From JBCCBV01 sp039033855 (GTDB taxonomy: Bacteria; Planctomycetota; Phycisphaerae; Phycisphaerales; Phycisphaeraceae): a DNA stretch of 64,000 nt. Made by a program: the position numbers and the translations under genes. Location of the stretch: assembly GCA_039033855.1 (NCBI GenBank), contig JBCCBV010000001.1:62001-126000 (forward strand), given 5' to 3'. Positions 34,566 through 42,760 of this stretch are shown in pieces; position 1 is the first letter of the stretch, and every line of letters begins with the position of its first letter. The notes beneath the pieces are model-generated. The model saw only the letters and a list, made by a program, of their open reading frames with translations, made no database searches and was not told the DNA's origin.

Positions 34566-36089
34566 GTGGCGTTTTTCTCCAAGAACAAGTCGCAGAATAC
34601 CGCCGATGAGCCCAGCGGCGGCTCGTCTGGCAAGTCCAAGAGCACCTTCCAACGGTCCGACAAGAAGGCCCAGGCGTTCTTCCGGCACGCCGAAACCACC
34701 GCCGAGGCCCGAAACTACGACTACGCCGTCGAGCTCTACATCAGCGGCCTCCGTCACCAACCCGACAACATGGACCGGCATGAGCAGCTGCGCGACGTCG
34801 CCATGCGCCGCAAGGTGTCCGGCGGCAAGCCGGCCGGGATGATGGGCGTCAAGGCCGTCGGCGACGCCGTGGCCGACAAGATGCTGACCGCCGAGAAGAA
34901 GCTCGCCCTCGACCCGCTCAACCGTAGCGCCATGCTCGAAATGATGAAGGCCGCCGTCGAGGCCGAAGCCCAAGACCCCGACACCCACTACGGCGAAGTC
35001 GCCTACTGGGTCGGCGCCCTCTGCCTCGAATCCAACATCCAAGGCGGCGACGGCAAGAAGCCCGACTTCAAAACCTTCCTCGAACTGCGCGAGCTGTTCC
35101 GCCAGGTCGAGTCGTTCGACAAGGCCGTCGAAGCCTGCAAGCACGCCATCCGGCTCAAGCCCAACGACCGCAACCTGCTGCAAGACCTCAAAGACCTCGA
35201 AGCCGAGCAGTACTCGCACAAAAGCTCCACCGCCGCCGAGGGCGAAGGCGGCTTCCGCGCCAACATCCAGGGCTCGGAAGAACAAGCCCTTCAGCAGGCC
35301 GCGCTCTCGTCCAACCAGTCCGGCGACGCGTTCGAAAAGCTGGTCTCCACCCGGCGGGCCGAACTCGAAGAAGACCCCGAAGACCTCGACAAGCTCACCA
35401 AGCTCGTCGAAGCGCTGCTCAAGAAAGAGGCCAGCGACACCGAACGCGAGGCCGTCGGCCTGCTCGAAAGAGCCTACGAACAGAGCGGTCAGTACAAGTT
35501 CAAGGTCCGAGCCGGCGACATCAAGATGCGCAACAGCAACCGCGGGTTGCGCAAGCTACGAGCCGACCTCAAAGCCAGCCCCGACAACGCAGAGCTCAAG
35601 GCCAAGTACGAAAACGCGGTCCGCAAGCTGCTGGCGTTCGAGCTGCGCGAGTTCGCCGAGCGCGTCGAAAAATACCCCACCGACCTGGGCCTGAAGTTCG
35701 ACCTGGGCAAGCGCCAGTTCCTGGCCGGGCAGACCGACGACGCCATCACCAGCTTCCAGCAGGCAAAGGCAGAGCCCCGCCGAAAGACCCAGGCCCTGCA
35801 CTTCCTGGGCAAGGCCTACCTCCGCAAGCAATGGATCGACGAGGCCATCGAAACCCTGTCCGAAGGCCGCGACAAGCACCCGCGCGACGACGACGCCCTG
35901 GGCAAAGAACTCCGCTACGACCTGATGCTGGCCTACCTCGATCAAGCGCGCAAAACCCGCTCGACCGAGCAGGCCCAGGAAGCCCGCAAGCTGGCGTCGG
36001 AAATCCTCCAGACCGACATCACCTACCGCGACATCCGCCAGCGGGTCGACGAAGTCCGGGCCCTGCTCGACGAGCTCGGCCCCGCATGA
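34566..36089 (+). CDS. cytoplasmic TPR protein, unknown function
   Basis: 507 residues with no signal peptide. A basic Ser/Lys-rich N-terminus, then TPR-like helical pairs (AEARNYDYAVELYISGLRHQPDN; VESFDKAVEACKHAIRLKPND; GQTDDAITSFQQAKAEPRRKTQALHFLGKAYLRKQWIDEAIETLSEG) separated by long charged coiled segments. GTG 34566 is preceded by CGGAG ten bases upstream; the GTG nine bases earlier sits on top of that site. Overlaps kdsB by 4 bp, so they are translationally linked. A role as a scaffold near envelope biogenesis is only a guess. Confidence 0.7.
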   Translation: MAFFSKNKSQNTADEPSGGSSGKSKSTFQRSDKKAQAFFRHAETTAEARNYDYAVELYISGLRHQPDNMDRHEQLRDVAMRRKVSGGKPAGMMGVKAVGDAVADKMLTAEKKLALDPLNRSAMLEMMKAAVEAEAQDPDTHYGEVAYWVGALCLESNIQGGDGKKPDFKTFLELRELFRQVESFDKAVEACKHAIRLKPNDRNLLQDLKDLEAEQYSHKSSTAAEGEGGFRANIQGSEEQALQQAALSSNQSGDAFEKLVSTRRAELEEDPEDLDKLTKLVEALLKKEASDTEREAVGLLERAYEQSGQYKFKVRAGDIKMRNSNRGLRKLRADLKASPDNAELKAKYENAVRKLLAFELREFAERVEKYPTDLGLKFDLGKRQFLAGQTDDAITSFQQAKAEPRRKTQALHFLGKAYLRKQWIDEAIETLSEGRDKHPRDDDALGKELRYDLMLAYLDQARKTRSTEQAQEARKLASEILQTDITYRDIRQRVDEVRALLDELGPA

Positions 36090-36895
36090 CCGACGACAGC
36101 TCGGCGTCTGCTCGCTCGGCCGTCAACTCAGCCGTCAGCTCGGCCGTGGCCATCCTCCCCGCCCGGTTCGCCTCCGAGCGCTTGCCCGGCAAGCCGCTGC
36201 TCGACCAGACCGGCAAGACGCTCATCCAGCACGTCTGCGAGCGCGCCCAATCCTGCCCGGCGCTGGCGCGCGTGGCCGTCGCGACCGACGATCGGCGCAT
36301 CGCCGACGCCGTGCACGCCTTCGGCGGCGAAGCGGTAATGACCTCGGCCGACCACCCCAACGGCACGTCGCGCATCGCCGAAGCCGCCGATCGACTCGGC
36401 CTGCCCGACGACGCGCTCGTGGTCAACATCCAGGGCGACGAACCGGAGATCGCCCCCGAGCTCATCGCCTGCCTCATCCAAACGCTGACCGACGACCCGG
36501 GCGCGCCGGTGGCCACCGTCGCCGCGCCGCTCGGGCCGAACGACGACCCGCAAGACCCCAACCTGGTCAAAGCCGTGGTCAGCCGGCAGGGCCGGGCGCT
36601 CTACTTCTCCCGCAGCCCGATCCCGCACGTGCGCGACGCGGCGAACACGCCATCGACCGACGCGGCGTCGCCCTGCCTCAAGCACGTTGGCGTGTACGCC
36701 TACCGCCGGACGTTTTTGCCGGTGTACGTTGAGCTTGAACCCACGCCGCTCGAACAAGCCGAGAAGCTCGAACAGCTCCGCGTGCTCGAGCACGGCCACG
36801 CCATCGCCGTGGGCCTGCACCCCGCCGACCACCAGGGCATCGACACGCCCGAGCAATACGCGGCGTTTGTTCGCCGGCAAGCCGCGCGGGCCTGA
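36086..36895 (+). CDS. kdsB: 3-deoxy-manno-octulosonate cytidylyltransferase
   Basis: 269 residues; activates Kdo to CMP-Kdo for lipopolysaccharide core. Motifs: ILPARFASERLPGKPLLDQTGKTLIQHVCERA, VATDDRRIADAV, MTSADHPNGTSRIAEAA, VNIQGDEPEI, then ALYFSRSPIPHVR and KHVGVYAYRRTFL. The ~20-residue Ser/Ala leader before the domain is extra. Its presence implies a Gram-negative outer membrane with Kdo. Starts within the stop of the TPR gene (ATGA). Convergent with the phosphoesterase gene 15 bp away. Confidence 0.95.
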   Translation: MTDDSSASARSAVNSAVSSAVAILPARFASERLPGKPLLDQTGKTLIQHVCERAQSCPALARVAVATDDRRIADAVHAFGGEAVMTSADHPNGTSRIAEAADRLGLPDDALVVNIQGDEPEIAPELIACLIQTLTDDPGAPVATVAAPLGPNDDPQDPNLVKAVVSRQGRALYFSRSPIPHVRDAANTPSTDAASPCLKHVGVYAYRRTFLPVYVELEPTPLEQAEKLEQLRVLEHGHAIAVGLHPADHQGIDTPEQYAAFVRRQAARA

Positions 36896-36910
36896 ACCGG
36901 CTCGATCCAT

Positions 36911-37840
36911 TCACTCCGCGGCGGCGGCGAGCGCGTCGGCGACATCGGTATGGCCCGAAGGCGCCACGCCCGTCTCCGACGTGTTGTGCACCATCAGCGG
37001 GCGCTCGCTCAAGCGGTGCTCGCCCTTCGTCTTGCGGATGCGGAACACCGACACCACGCCCTGGTCCAGGCGCACCGCCCGGGGCCGGCCGGGGAAGCTG
37101 AACGAACCGGTGTTGATCAGCACCCGACCGCCGCGGCGCCACACCCCCTGCCGGTGCGAATGGCCGAAGATCAACACCTTTGTTTCGGGCTTGTACCGGT
37201 CCAGGAACTTGCCGGCCAGGTCGGGCACCTGTTTCCAGTACCGCACGACCTTGAACACCCGGTGCGGCGCCAGCAGAACCGACAGCCGGTCGGCCACGCC
37301 GCCGACCTCGCGCCGGTCGAACTCGGCTACGGCCATGTGGTGCGACGCCGCGATCCGCTCGTCCAGCGGGTCTTCCGCGTCGAAGTTGGCGTCGGTGTCG
37401 TAGTTCATGTCCGCCTTGGCCTGGCGGATCTGCTTAACGCCCGACGACCACGGGGCGATGTCCGGGTGCAGCGCGTCGCCGTGCATGATGAGCACCTGGC
37501 CTTCGCCGGCCGTGGCATAGCGCTGCTCGGACACATAGGCGTCGTGGTTGCCAGGAATGGTGATGAGCTCCACGCCGTCGTGGTCGCACATCTCGACCAT
37601 CCGCCGGGCCTCTTTGGCGGCCTCGGCCCGCCGCTTGATGGTCTGGATTTCCGCCAGGTCGCCGTTCACCACCACGCGCTGGACGCCTTGCCACAGCGGA
37701 CGCAACGACTTGGCCCGCGGCGCCCCCACCGAACCCAGGTGCATGTCGGAAATCACCAGCGTGGGCCGCCCGTCGAGCGACGGGTTCACCGGCGCGTCGA
37801 TCTCCGGCAGCGCGTCTACAGCTTCCAAGGCATCAGACAT
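36911..37840 (-). CDS. calcineurin-like metallophosphoesterase
   Basis: 309 residues. All the metal-binding motifs are visible in order: DMH in VISDMHLG, GDLAE, GNHD, MHGD and GHSHR. The arrangement resembles UDP-2,3-diacylglucosamine hydrolases (LpxH/LpxI-type) and related predicted phosphoesterases; kdsB next door makes a lipid A role tempting, but the substrate cannot be assigned. ATG 37840 has AGAGG six bases upstream. The last gene of the minus-strand run that starts with rsmA, separated from the preceding gene by a repeat-rich 78 bp. Confidence 0.8.
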   Translation of the reverse strand: MSDALEAVDALPEIDAPVNPSLDGRPTLVISDMHLGSVGAPRAKSLRPLWQGVQRVVVNGDLAEIQTIKRRAEAAKEARRMVEMCDHDGVELITIPGNHDAYVSEQRYATAGEGQVLIMHGDALHPDIAPWSSGVKQIRQAKADMNYDTDANFDAEDPLDERIAASHHMAVAEFDRREVGGVADRLSVLLAPHRVFKVVRYWKQVPDLAGKFLDRYKPETKVLIFGHSHRQGVWRRGGRVLINTGSFSFPGRPRAVRLDQGVVSVFRIRKTKGEHRLSERPLMVHNTSETGVAPSGHTDVADALAAAAE

Positions 37841-37874
37841 CGGAACCTCTTTGCGGGGTCGTCCGGACCAAGCA

Positions 37875-37920
37875 GACCGGCCAGACCGGCCAAAAACCGG
37901 AGCAAAAAACCGGGCCGGTC
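37875..37920 (-). terminator. repeat-rich hairpin region, possible terminator
   Basis: GACCGGCC occurs twice in tandem (37875-37882 and 37884-37891) and its complement GGCCGGTC at 37913-37920, overlapping the stop of the BshC-like gene. Read on the minus strand the loop carries T6 and T5 runs beside CCGG/CCGG pairing. Weak evidence for termination between two minus-strand genes. Confidence 0.4.
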
Positions 37921-39283
37921 ACGCGTCGCGGGCCTCGGTAGACAGCCCCCGAAGCCCCTCTACAGGGTACACCGCCAGCAGCCAATCGCGACGAAATGCC
38001 GCCGCGCGGTTGGCCAATCCCGCCCGCGCCGTCTCCACCGCACGCCCCGCTTCCTCCAAAACCCCCACATGCTCGGCCGCCCACGCGCGGTTGATCGCGT
38101 GAACCTCCCGAAACGCCTGCGCCCGCCGCCGACGGTCGCGGTCGTCGCCCATCTGCGCCAGCAAAGAGCGCTTGCGTTCCACCAGCGGGCCGTCGAGCCC
38201 GAGCTCCCGGTCCAGGTTGTGCGGCAGGTGATGCCGGCACCACAGCGCCCGCCGAAGGTCTTCCGGCTCAGCCACGGGCGCGTCGAGCGCCAAACGCAGG
38301 TCGGCCGTCGCCACCGCCACCGGCGCCAACCGCGACCCGGCCCACGCCGACCACCAATGGTCCGTCGCACGGCTGTACACCCCGCCGCCCGTCCCGTGGA
38401 TAAACCAATCGACCAGCCCGTCGCGCCACAAGCCGGTCATCAAGAGCGCCCGGGGCAGCAGGTCCGCCCGGTCGGCCGGCTTACCCCCGGACATGAGCGC
38501 GAACCCGCCCGCGCTCGACCGCTCGGCGAAGACCCGCAGCCGCCCGCCCTGCCACGCCGACGACCACAACGGAAGCTCGAAGCGATCGTCCTTCACCCGC
38601 AACGGCGTCAGCCCCGCCTCGGGCACGGCCGCCACGGCGTCGTTGTAAGCCAAGACGCACGCGCCCGGGTCGGCCGTCATCCGACCCACCAGCTCCGCGA
38701 ACCGGGGCGTATGCGCCAAGTCGCTCGCCGCCGCGATGGGCGTGGCCCGGCCGAGCACCCGGGCCCGGTGCGCCTCGTTGACCTGCGCAACCTGCTCGGC
38801 CAAAGTCGCCGCTTCGGACGATCTCGCTTGATGAAGAACTTCGTCGAGATCATCCAGCCCGCTCGGCTCGAACGCGTCGACCGCCGGCTGACGGCCCGTC
38901 GGCACCCCGCCCTGCGTCGGTGCCAGCCGGTGCGTATCCACCACGATGCGGTCGCCGTCGACCCGGGGCAGGTCGATCCGCCAGGCCTCGTGGATGTCTT
39001 GATCGACCACGACGTGCAGCGCCCGCCCGCCCCACCGCCGAGCCGCCTCGGCCGCAACCACATCCTTCGCCAAGATCCCCGGGTGCCAGAGCGTCGCCTG
39101 ATGGCCGGTCGCCACGATCGGCGTATCCGATTGTTCCAAGCCGTCGATCGGCAACCCAAGTCGCAGGGCCCGATCCCGCACACGCTCGGCGATCACCCGC
39201 CGACCTTCGTGCGCCCACGCCGGGAGCGCAGACACATCCGGCGAAGGCCAGTCACCCATCGGCGGTTCGACCCGAAGCGACAT
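37919..39283 (-). CDS. conserved protein, remotely BshC-like
   Basis: 454 residues, cytoplasmic. I do not recognise a characterised family with certainty. The segment IVATGHQATLWHPGILAKDVVAAEAA followed by HVVVDQDIHE, and later IHGTGGGVYSRATDHWW, has the layout of bacillithiol cysteine-adding enzyme BshC (TGQQ..., K, then G.GG..Y...D). No bshA or bshB candidate is certain, although a glycosyltransferase lies directly upstream. The C-terminal ~120 residues are helical and Arg-rich. ATG 39283 has GAGGG six bases upstream. 9 bp after the glycosyltransferase stop, so co-transcribed. Confidence 0.6.
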   Translation of the reverse strand: MSLRVEPPMGDWPSPDVSALPAWAHEGRRVIAERVRDRALRLGLPIDGLEQSDTPIVATGHQATLWHPGILAKDVVAAEAARRWGGRALHVVVDQDIHEAWRIDLPRVDGDRIVVDTHRLAPTQGGVPTGRQPAVDAFEPSGLDDLDEVLHQARSSEAATLAEQVAQVNEAHRARVLGRATPIAAASDLAHTPRFAELVGRMTADPGACVLAYNDAVAAVPEAGLTPLRVKDDRFELPLWSSAWQGGRLRVFAERSSAGGFALMSGGKPADRADLLPRALLMTGLWRDGLVDWFIHGTGGGVYSRATDHWWSAWAGSRLAPVAVATADLRLALDAPVAEPEDLRRALWCRHHLPHNLDRELGLDGPLVERKRSLLAQMGDDRDRRRRAQAFREVHAINRAWAAEHVGVLEEAGRAVETARAGLANRAAAFRRDWLLAVYPVEGLRGLSTEARDA

Positions 39284-39292
39284 CGCCGACCC

Positions 39293-40147
39293 TCAACCCG
39301 ACCCGCAGGGCGAACAGCCGGCCGGCTTAGCAGAAGAGCCCGCAACCTCACTCGACGAATGCCCGTTCGAAGACGCCACCCGATGAGCCCCATCGACGGC
39401 CCCGCTCGGCAGCCGGTCGGCCACTTTGGCGATCTCGCGCTCGAACACCTCGGTGTAGTGCCGCATGCGGTGCTCGGCGTCGTCGAGCGCCCCGCCGAAC
39501 GAACGCTTGGGGTCGTTATAGATCAGCGGCACCGGCACCTCGCGCACCCGCAAGCCTTGCGCCGCGGCCTGCACCCACTGCTGCAGCGGGATGGCGTAGC
39601 CGTCGACGCTCAGCGTGTCGTGGTCGACCCCCGCCACCCGGTACGCGCGGAACCCGCAGAACGCGTCGGTGATGCCAAGCCCCAACCGGTCGTTGACCAT
39701 CTGCGTCACCCGGGCGTTGATCTGTCGGCGGTCGATCGGGGCGGCCAGGCCCGGATCGGACGGCTGCGCATCAAACCCCTCGGGGTAGCGCGTGCCCGAG
39801 ACGATGTCGGCGTCGTCGGCGGCGATCGCCTCGAAAAACCGCGGCAACGCCTCGGGCTCGTGCTGGTCGTCGCAGTCCATGGTGATCAGCCATTTGTACC
39901 CGTACGACTCGGCCCAGCGGAACGCGTCGCGGATCGAACGGCCGTAGCCCAGGTTCTGCTTATGGCGGATCACGTCTACCGCCTGCATCGCCAGCAGCAT
40001 GGGCGTGTAATCGGTCGAGCCGTCGTCTACCACCAGCACGCAGTCGGCATGGCGGGTGACGCGCTCGATCACGTTCGCCACGTGCTTCTGCTCGTTGTAA
40101 ACAGGCACCGCCACCAATACCGAGCATGGGGCCAGAGGGGTCGCCAT
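39293..40147 (-). CDS. family 2 glycosyltransferase
   Basis: 284 residues of GT-A fold without membrane helices. Start VLVAVPVYNEQKHVANVIERV, nucleotide-binding VDDGSTD, a metal-binding MDCDDQHEPE in place of the common DADGQH, then SGTRY and a C-terminal YAIPLQQWVQAAAQGLRVREVPVPLIY. This matches the polyprenyl-phosphate or DPM1-like GT2 group. A ~35-residue Ser/Gly tail ends CSPCGSG. ATG 40147 has GGAG at good spacing. Between rsmA and the BshC-like gene on the same strand. Confidence 0.85.
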   Translation of the reverse strand: MATPLAPCSVLVAVPVYNEQKHVANVIERVTRHADCVLVVDDGSTDYTPMLLAMQAVDVIRHKQNLGYGRSIRDAFRWAESYGYKWLITMDCDDQHEPEALPRFFEAIAADDADIVSGTRYPEGFDAQPSDPGLAAPIDRRQINARVTQMVNDRLGLGITDAFCGFRAYRVAGVDHDTLSVDGYAIPLQQWVQAAAQGLRVREVPVPLIYNDPKRSFGGALDDAEHRMRHYTEVFEREIAKVADRLPSGAVDGAHRVASSNGHSSSEVAGSSAKPAGCSPCGSG

Positions 40148-40195
40148 AGAGATCTCCGAAGACCGGCCCGCCCGCTCGGCCGACCACTGACCACG

Positions 40196-41050
40196 TTAGG
40201 CCCCGTCGAGCGAACCCGCCCGGGTCCGGGCCAACTCGCAAAGCTGGGCGATGCTCAGCGTCTCGGGCCGGTCCGTCGGCGCCACGCCCGAGGGCCAGGT
40301 CGTGTCGGGCCCAAGGATCGCCTTGAGCTGCTTGCGACGCTTGGAAAACAGGGTGTGCAGCAGCGCCCCCAACCCGGCCGGGTCCTCGGTCATCGGATCG
40401 GGCAACCGCTCCAGACGCACCACCGCCGAGTGCACCTTCGGCGACGGCCAGAACGAGCCCGGCGGGACCACCGCGGCCCGGCGGACCGAGCAGAACGCCC
40501 CCACCATCGCCGTCAGCGTGCCGTAGGTCTTGCCACCCGGCGGCGCGATCAACCGGTCGGCGACCTCCTTCTGGATCATCGCCACCGCGCCCCGCATCGC
40601 CGCGTGCTCCGACGCCAGAATCGCCAACACCGGCGAGGCGCACCCGTAAGGCAGGTTCGCCACCAGTTGAAACGACCCGCCTTGGCGCATCGCCCCCACC
40701 GCGTCCAGAACTTCGGGCGCAATCGCCCGCTTGCCCGCCAGCACGTCGCCCTCGATCAGCACCAGCCGGCCGGCCTGTATCTTGTCCTCGAACTGCGCCC
40801 GCATCAACCCCGCCAGCCCACGGTCGAGTTCCACGGCCACGACCCGGGCCCCGGTTTCCAACAGCCGCCCGGTGAGCGCGCCCGTGCCCGGCCCGACCTC
40901 GAGTACCGTTTCGCCCGGCGTCAGCTCGGCCGCGGCCACCACCTTGTCCATCTGCGCCGCGTCGTGCAAAAAGTTCTGGCCGAGCTTGTGGTTCGGCCGC
41001 AGGCCGTGGTCGGCCAGCAGGGCTTTGATTTCGCGCAGGGTCTGGGGCAT
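40196..41050 (-). CDS. rsmA: 16S rRNA dimethyladenosine transferase RsmA/KsgA
   Basis: 284 residues; SAM-dependent dimethylation of two adenines near the 3' end of 16S rRNA. Motifs: NHKLGQNFLHD at the N-terminus, SAM motif LEVGPGTGALT, VELDRGL, catalytic NLPYG (usually NLPYN/H), then VANLPYGCASPVL and a C-terminal SKRRKQLKAIL. Family length normal. Upstream it is divergent from the unknown gene at 41094. Confidence 0.95.
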   Translation of the reverse strand: MPQTLREIKALLADHGLRPNHKLGQNFLHDAAQMDKVVAAAELTPGETVLEVGPGTGALTGRLLETGARVVAVELDRGLAGLMRAQFEDKIQAGRLVLIEGDVLAGKRAIAPEVLDAVGAMRQGGSFQLVANLPYGCASPVLAILASEHAAMRGAVAMIQKEVADRLIAPPGGKTYGTLTAMVGAFCSVRRAAVVPPGSFWPSPKVHSAVVRLERLPDPMTEDPAGLGALLHTLFSKRRKQLKAILGPDTTWPSGVAPTDRPETLSIAQLCELARTRAGSLDGA

Positions 41051-41081
41051 GAGGGAACTCGAAACGACAGGCGGACCACGT

Positions 41082-41087
41082 TAGCCT
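41082..41087 (+). promoter_or_regulatory. -10 element 6 nt before the start codon (leaderless)
   Basis: TAGCCT ends 6 nt before ATG 41094; TCGAAA at 41059-41064 is a possible -35 at 17-bp spacing. No Shine-Dalgarno. Confidence 0.5.
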
Positions 41088-41093
41088 GAACCC

Positions 41094-41996
41094 ATGCGGT
41101 TCTACCCCCATTGGGCACAGGGCGAACGCGACGGCTTCCGCGTCTGGGGGTGGTCCGACCGCAGCGTCGATCACGCACGGCAAGTCGCCATGCAGCGCGC
41201 CGCCAACGCCGTGGCGGAATACAACGCCCCGTACGACGAAAACCGCACCGAACGCTGGGACTACTACCCGATCGACCGGCCGCTGCGCGAGGCCGTCATC
41301 GACTCGTGGCAGGACGCGAGCACCGGCCAAGTCGTCGGCGCCATCTCCCGCAACCACTACGGGTCGCTCGTGCTGAACTCCAGCCGGGTGATGTTCGTCG
41401 ACATCGACCCGCCTGCCCCCAAGAAACCGAAAAAAGCAGGCGGGTTCCTGTCACGCCTCTTTGGCGGCGGCCCACCCGAGCCTGCGCAAGACGCGGGAAA
41501 CATGACCGGAGGGAACTCCGGGAGCACCTCCGAAGGCGCGGACGATCCCCGACTCGACGGCCTCCGCAGCGCGGCCGTAAACGCGGGCCTCCAGGTCCGG
41601 GTCTACCGCACGCCCGCCGGCTATCGGGGCCTGGTGATGAACCGCACCTTCGACCCCAGGCACGACACGGCACACGCCGTCATGAACGCCTCGGGCGCCG
41701 ACAAGCTCTACGTCTCGCTCTGCCATTCGCAAGACTGTTTCCGTGCCCGGTTGACCGCCAAGCCCTGGCGGATCGGGCTCACCCGGCCGCCGCGGTCTTT
41801 CCCCTTCGCCAACGAGCTGGCCGAAGCCCGCTTCGAGGCCTGGCTGTCCGAGTACGAGCCCGCCGCGTCGGCTTACGCCGCGTGCGCGTACCTCGATACG
41901 TTCGGCCCGCTGGACGCCGCTCCGGACCCCGAGGCCGATCGCGTCATGCGCACCCACGATGCGCTCGCCTGCGGCGACGGCATGCCGCTCGCCTGA
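41094..41996 (+). CDS. conserved protein of unknown function
   Basis: 300 residues, soluble. N-terminus FRVWGWSDRSVDHARQVAMQRAANAV, then a core with VMFVDIDPP, a Gly/Ser-rich insertion of ~40 residues, LQVRVYRTPAGYRGLVMNRTFDP, and SLCHSQDCFRARLTAKPWRIGL. The VDID followed by an (R)VYRT.AGYR strand recalls the acidic pair and basic strand of archaeo-eukaryotic primase-like folds, but the pattern is too short to claim. Contains a conserved CH..DC cysteine pair. Leaderless start predicted. I cannot give a function. Confidence 0.65.
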   Translation: MRFYPHWAQGERDGFRVWGWSDRSVDHARQVAMQRAANAVAEYNAPYDENRTERWDYYPIDRPLREAVIDSWQDASTGQVVGAISRNHYGSLVLNSSRVMFVDIDPPAPKKPKKAGGFLSRLFGGGPPEPAQDAGNMTGGNSGSTSEGADDPRLDGLRSAAVNAGLQVRVYRTPAGYRGLVMNRTFDPRHDTAHAVMNASGADKLYVSLCHSQDCFRARLTAKPWRIGLTRPPRSFPFANELAEARFEAWLSEYEPAASAYAACAYLDTFGPLDAAPDPEADRVMRTHDALACGDGMPLA

Positions 41997-42023
41997 CCCC
42001 CCGGACTCCCCGCGCGTACTCCG

Positions 42024-42707
42024 TTAACCGACCCCCGCAGCTTCGAGCCACGCGCTGGCCATGAGCTGATGCCCGGCCATCGACGGGTGGATCCCATCGC
42101 CCGCCCAATAGCACGGGTCGCCCCCGGCGGTCTCTTCCCGCTTGCCCTTGGCGATCGCCGCGTCGAACACCTCTTGATACGCAACCCACGCGTCGGCGTG
42201 CTTGTCCGCCACGCGTTTGGCCGCCTCCCGACGGCCCGTGATGTCCGGCTCGAACGGCAGGTCGGCGCCGAACCCGCACGCCAGCACAAACGGCTGGGCC
42301 ACGACCACCCGCAACCCCGGGCTGGCCCGCTTGGCCCGCTCCAGCAGCTCGCCGTAGAGCGTTTCGTACCGCTCGATCGACACGCCTCGGCCCTCGGGCA
42401 TCATCGAGTGCCAGGTGTCGTTGACGCCGATGAGCACCGACAACACGGTGGGCCGGATCGCCAGCACGTCGGCTTCCCACCGCTCGGCCAGGTCGGTCAC
42501 TTTGTCGCCGCCGATGCCGCGGTTGTAGATCGTCACCCCCGCAGCCCGGGCCGTCAGCGCCGCCGACGCATACCGGGCGTAGCCCCACCCGAGCGCCGCG
42601 GGGTCGGTGGGCTGGTCGCCGCGGTCGCGGTCGCGCCCGGCATCGGTGATCGAATCGCCTTGAAACAGCACGACATCGGACGGGGTCACGGGCGGGTCAA
42701 TGGGCAT
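42024..42707 (-). CDS. SGNH/GDSL-family hydrolase
   Basis: 227 residues. All four blocks are visible: block I FQGDSITD with the nucleophile Ser, block II GIGGDKVTDL, block III IGVNDTWHS and block V GDGIHPSMAGH. No signal peptide, so probably a cytoplasmic esterase or deacetylase acting on sugars or lipids; the substrate is unknown. ATG 42707 has GAGGGAG six bases upstream. It shares an overlapping -10 region with mutL. Confidence 0.88.
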   Translation of the reverse strand: MPIDPPVTPSDVVLFQGDSITDAGRDRDRGDQPTDPAALGWGYARYASAALTARAAGVTIYNRGIGGDKVTDLAERWEADVLAIRPTVLSVLIGVNDTWHSMMPEGRGVSIERYETLYGELLERAKRASPGLRVVVAQPFVLACGFGADLPFEPDITGRREAAKRVADKHADAWVAYQEVFDAAIAKGKREETAGGDPCYWAGDGIHPSMAGHQLMASAWLEAAGVG

Positions 42708-42746
42708 GCCGGGCTCCCTCGGCGCGTCGGACGACGGCCGGAGGCT

Positions 42747-42753
42747 TAGCATA
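42747..42753. promoter_or_regulatory. overlapping divergent -10 elements of mutL and the SGNH hydrolase
   Basis: The 7 bp TAGCATA read as TAGCAT on + (42747-42752, 8 nt before the mutL ATG) and as TATGCT on - (42753-42748, ~40 nt before the hydrolase ATG with its Shine-Dalgarno in between). One short segment can therefore open for RNA polymerase in both directions. Confidence 0.5.
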
Positions 42754-42760
42754 AGGCCCC

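Noticed and set aside
36950..41089. A 1379-codon open frame on the + strand
   Set aside because: It runs antisense across four well-supported minus-strand genes (phosphoesterase, BshC-like, GT2, rsmA). Its protein is Arg/His/Pro-rich without motifs, a product of high GC content.
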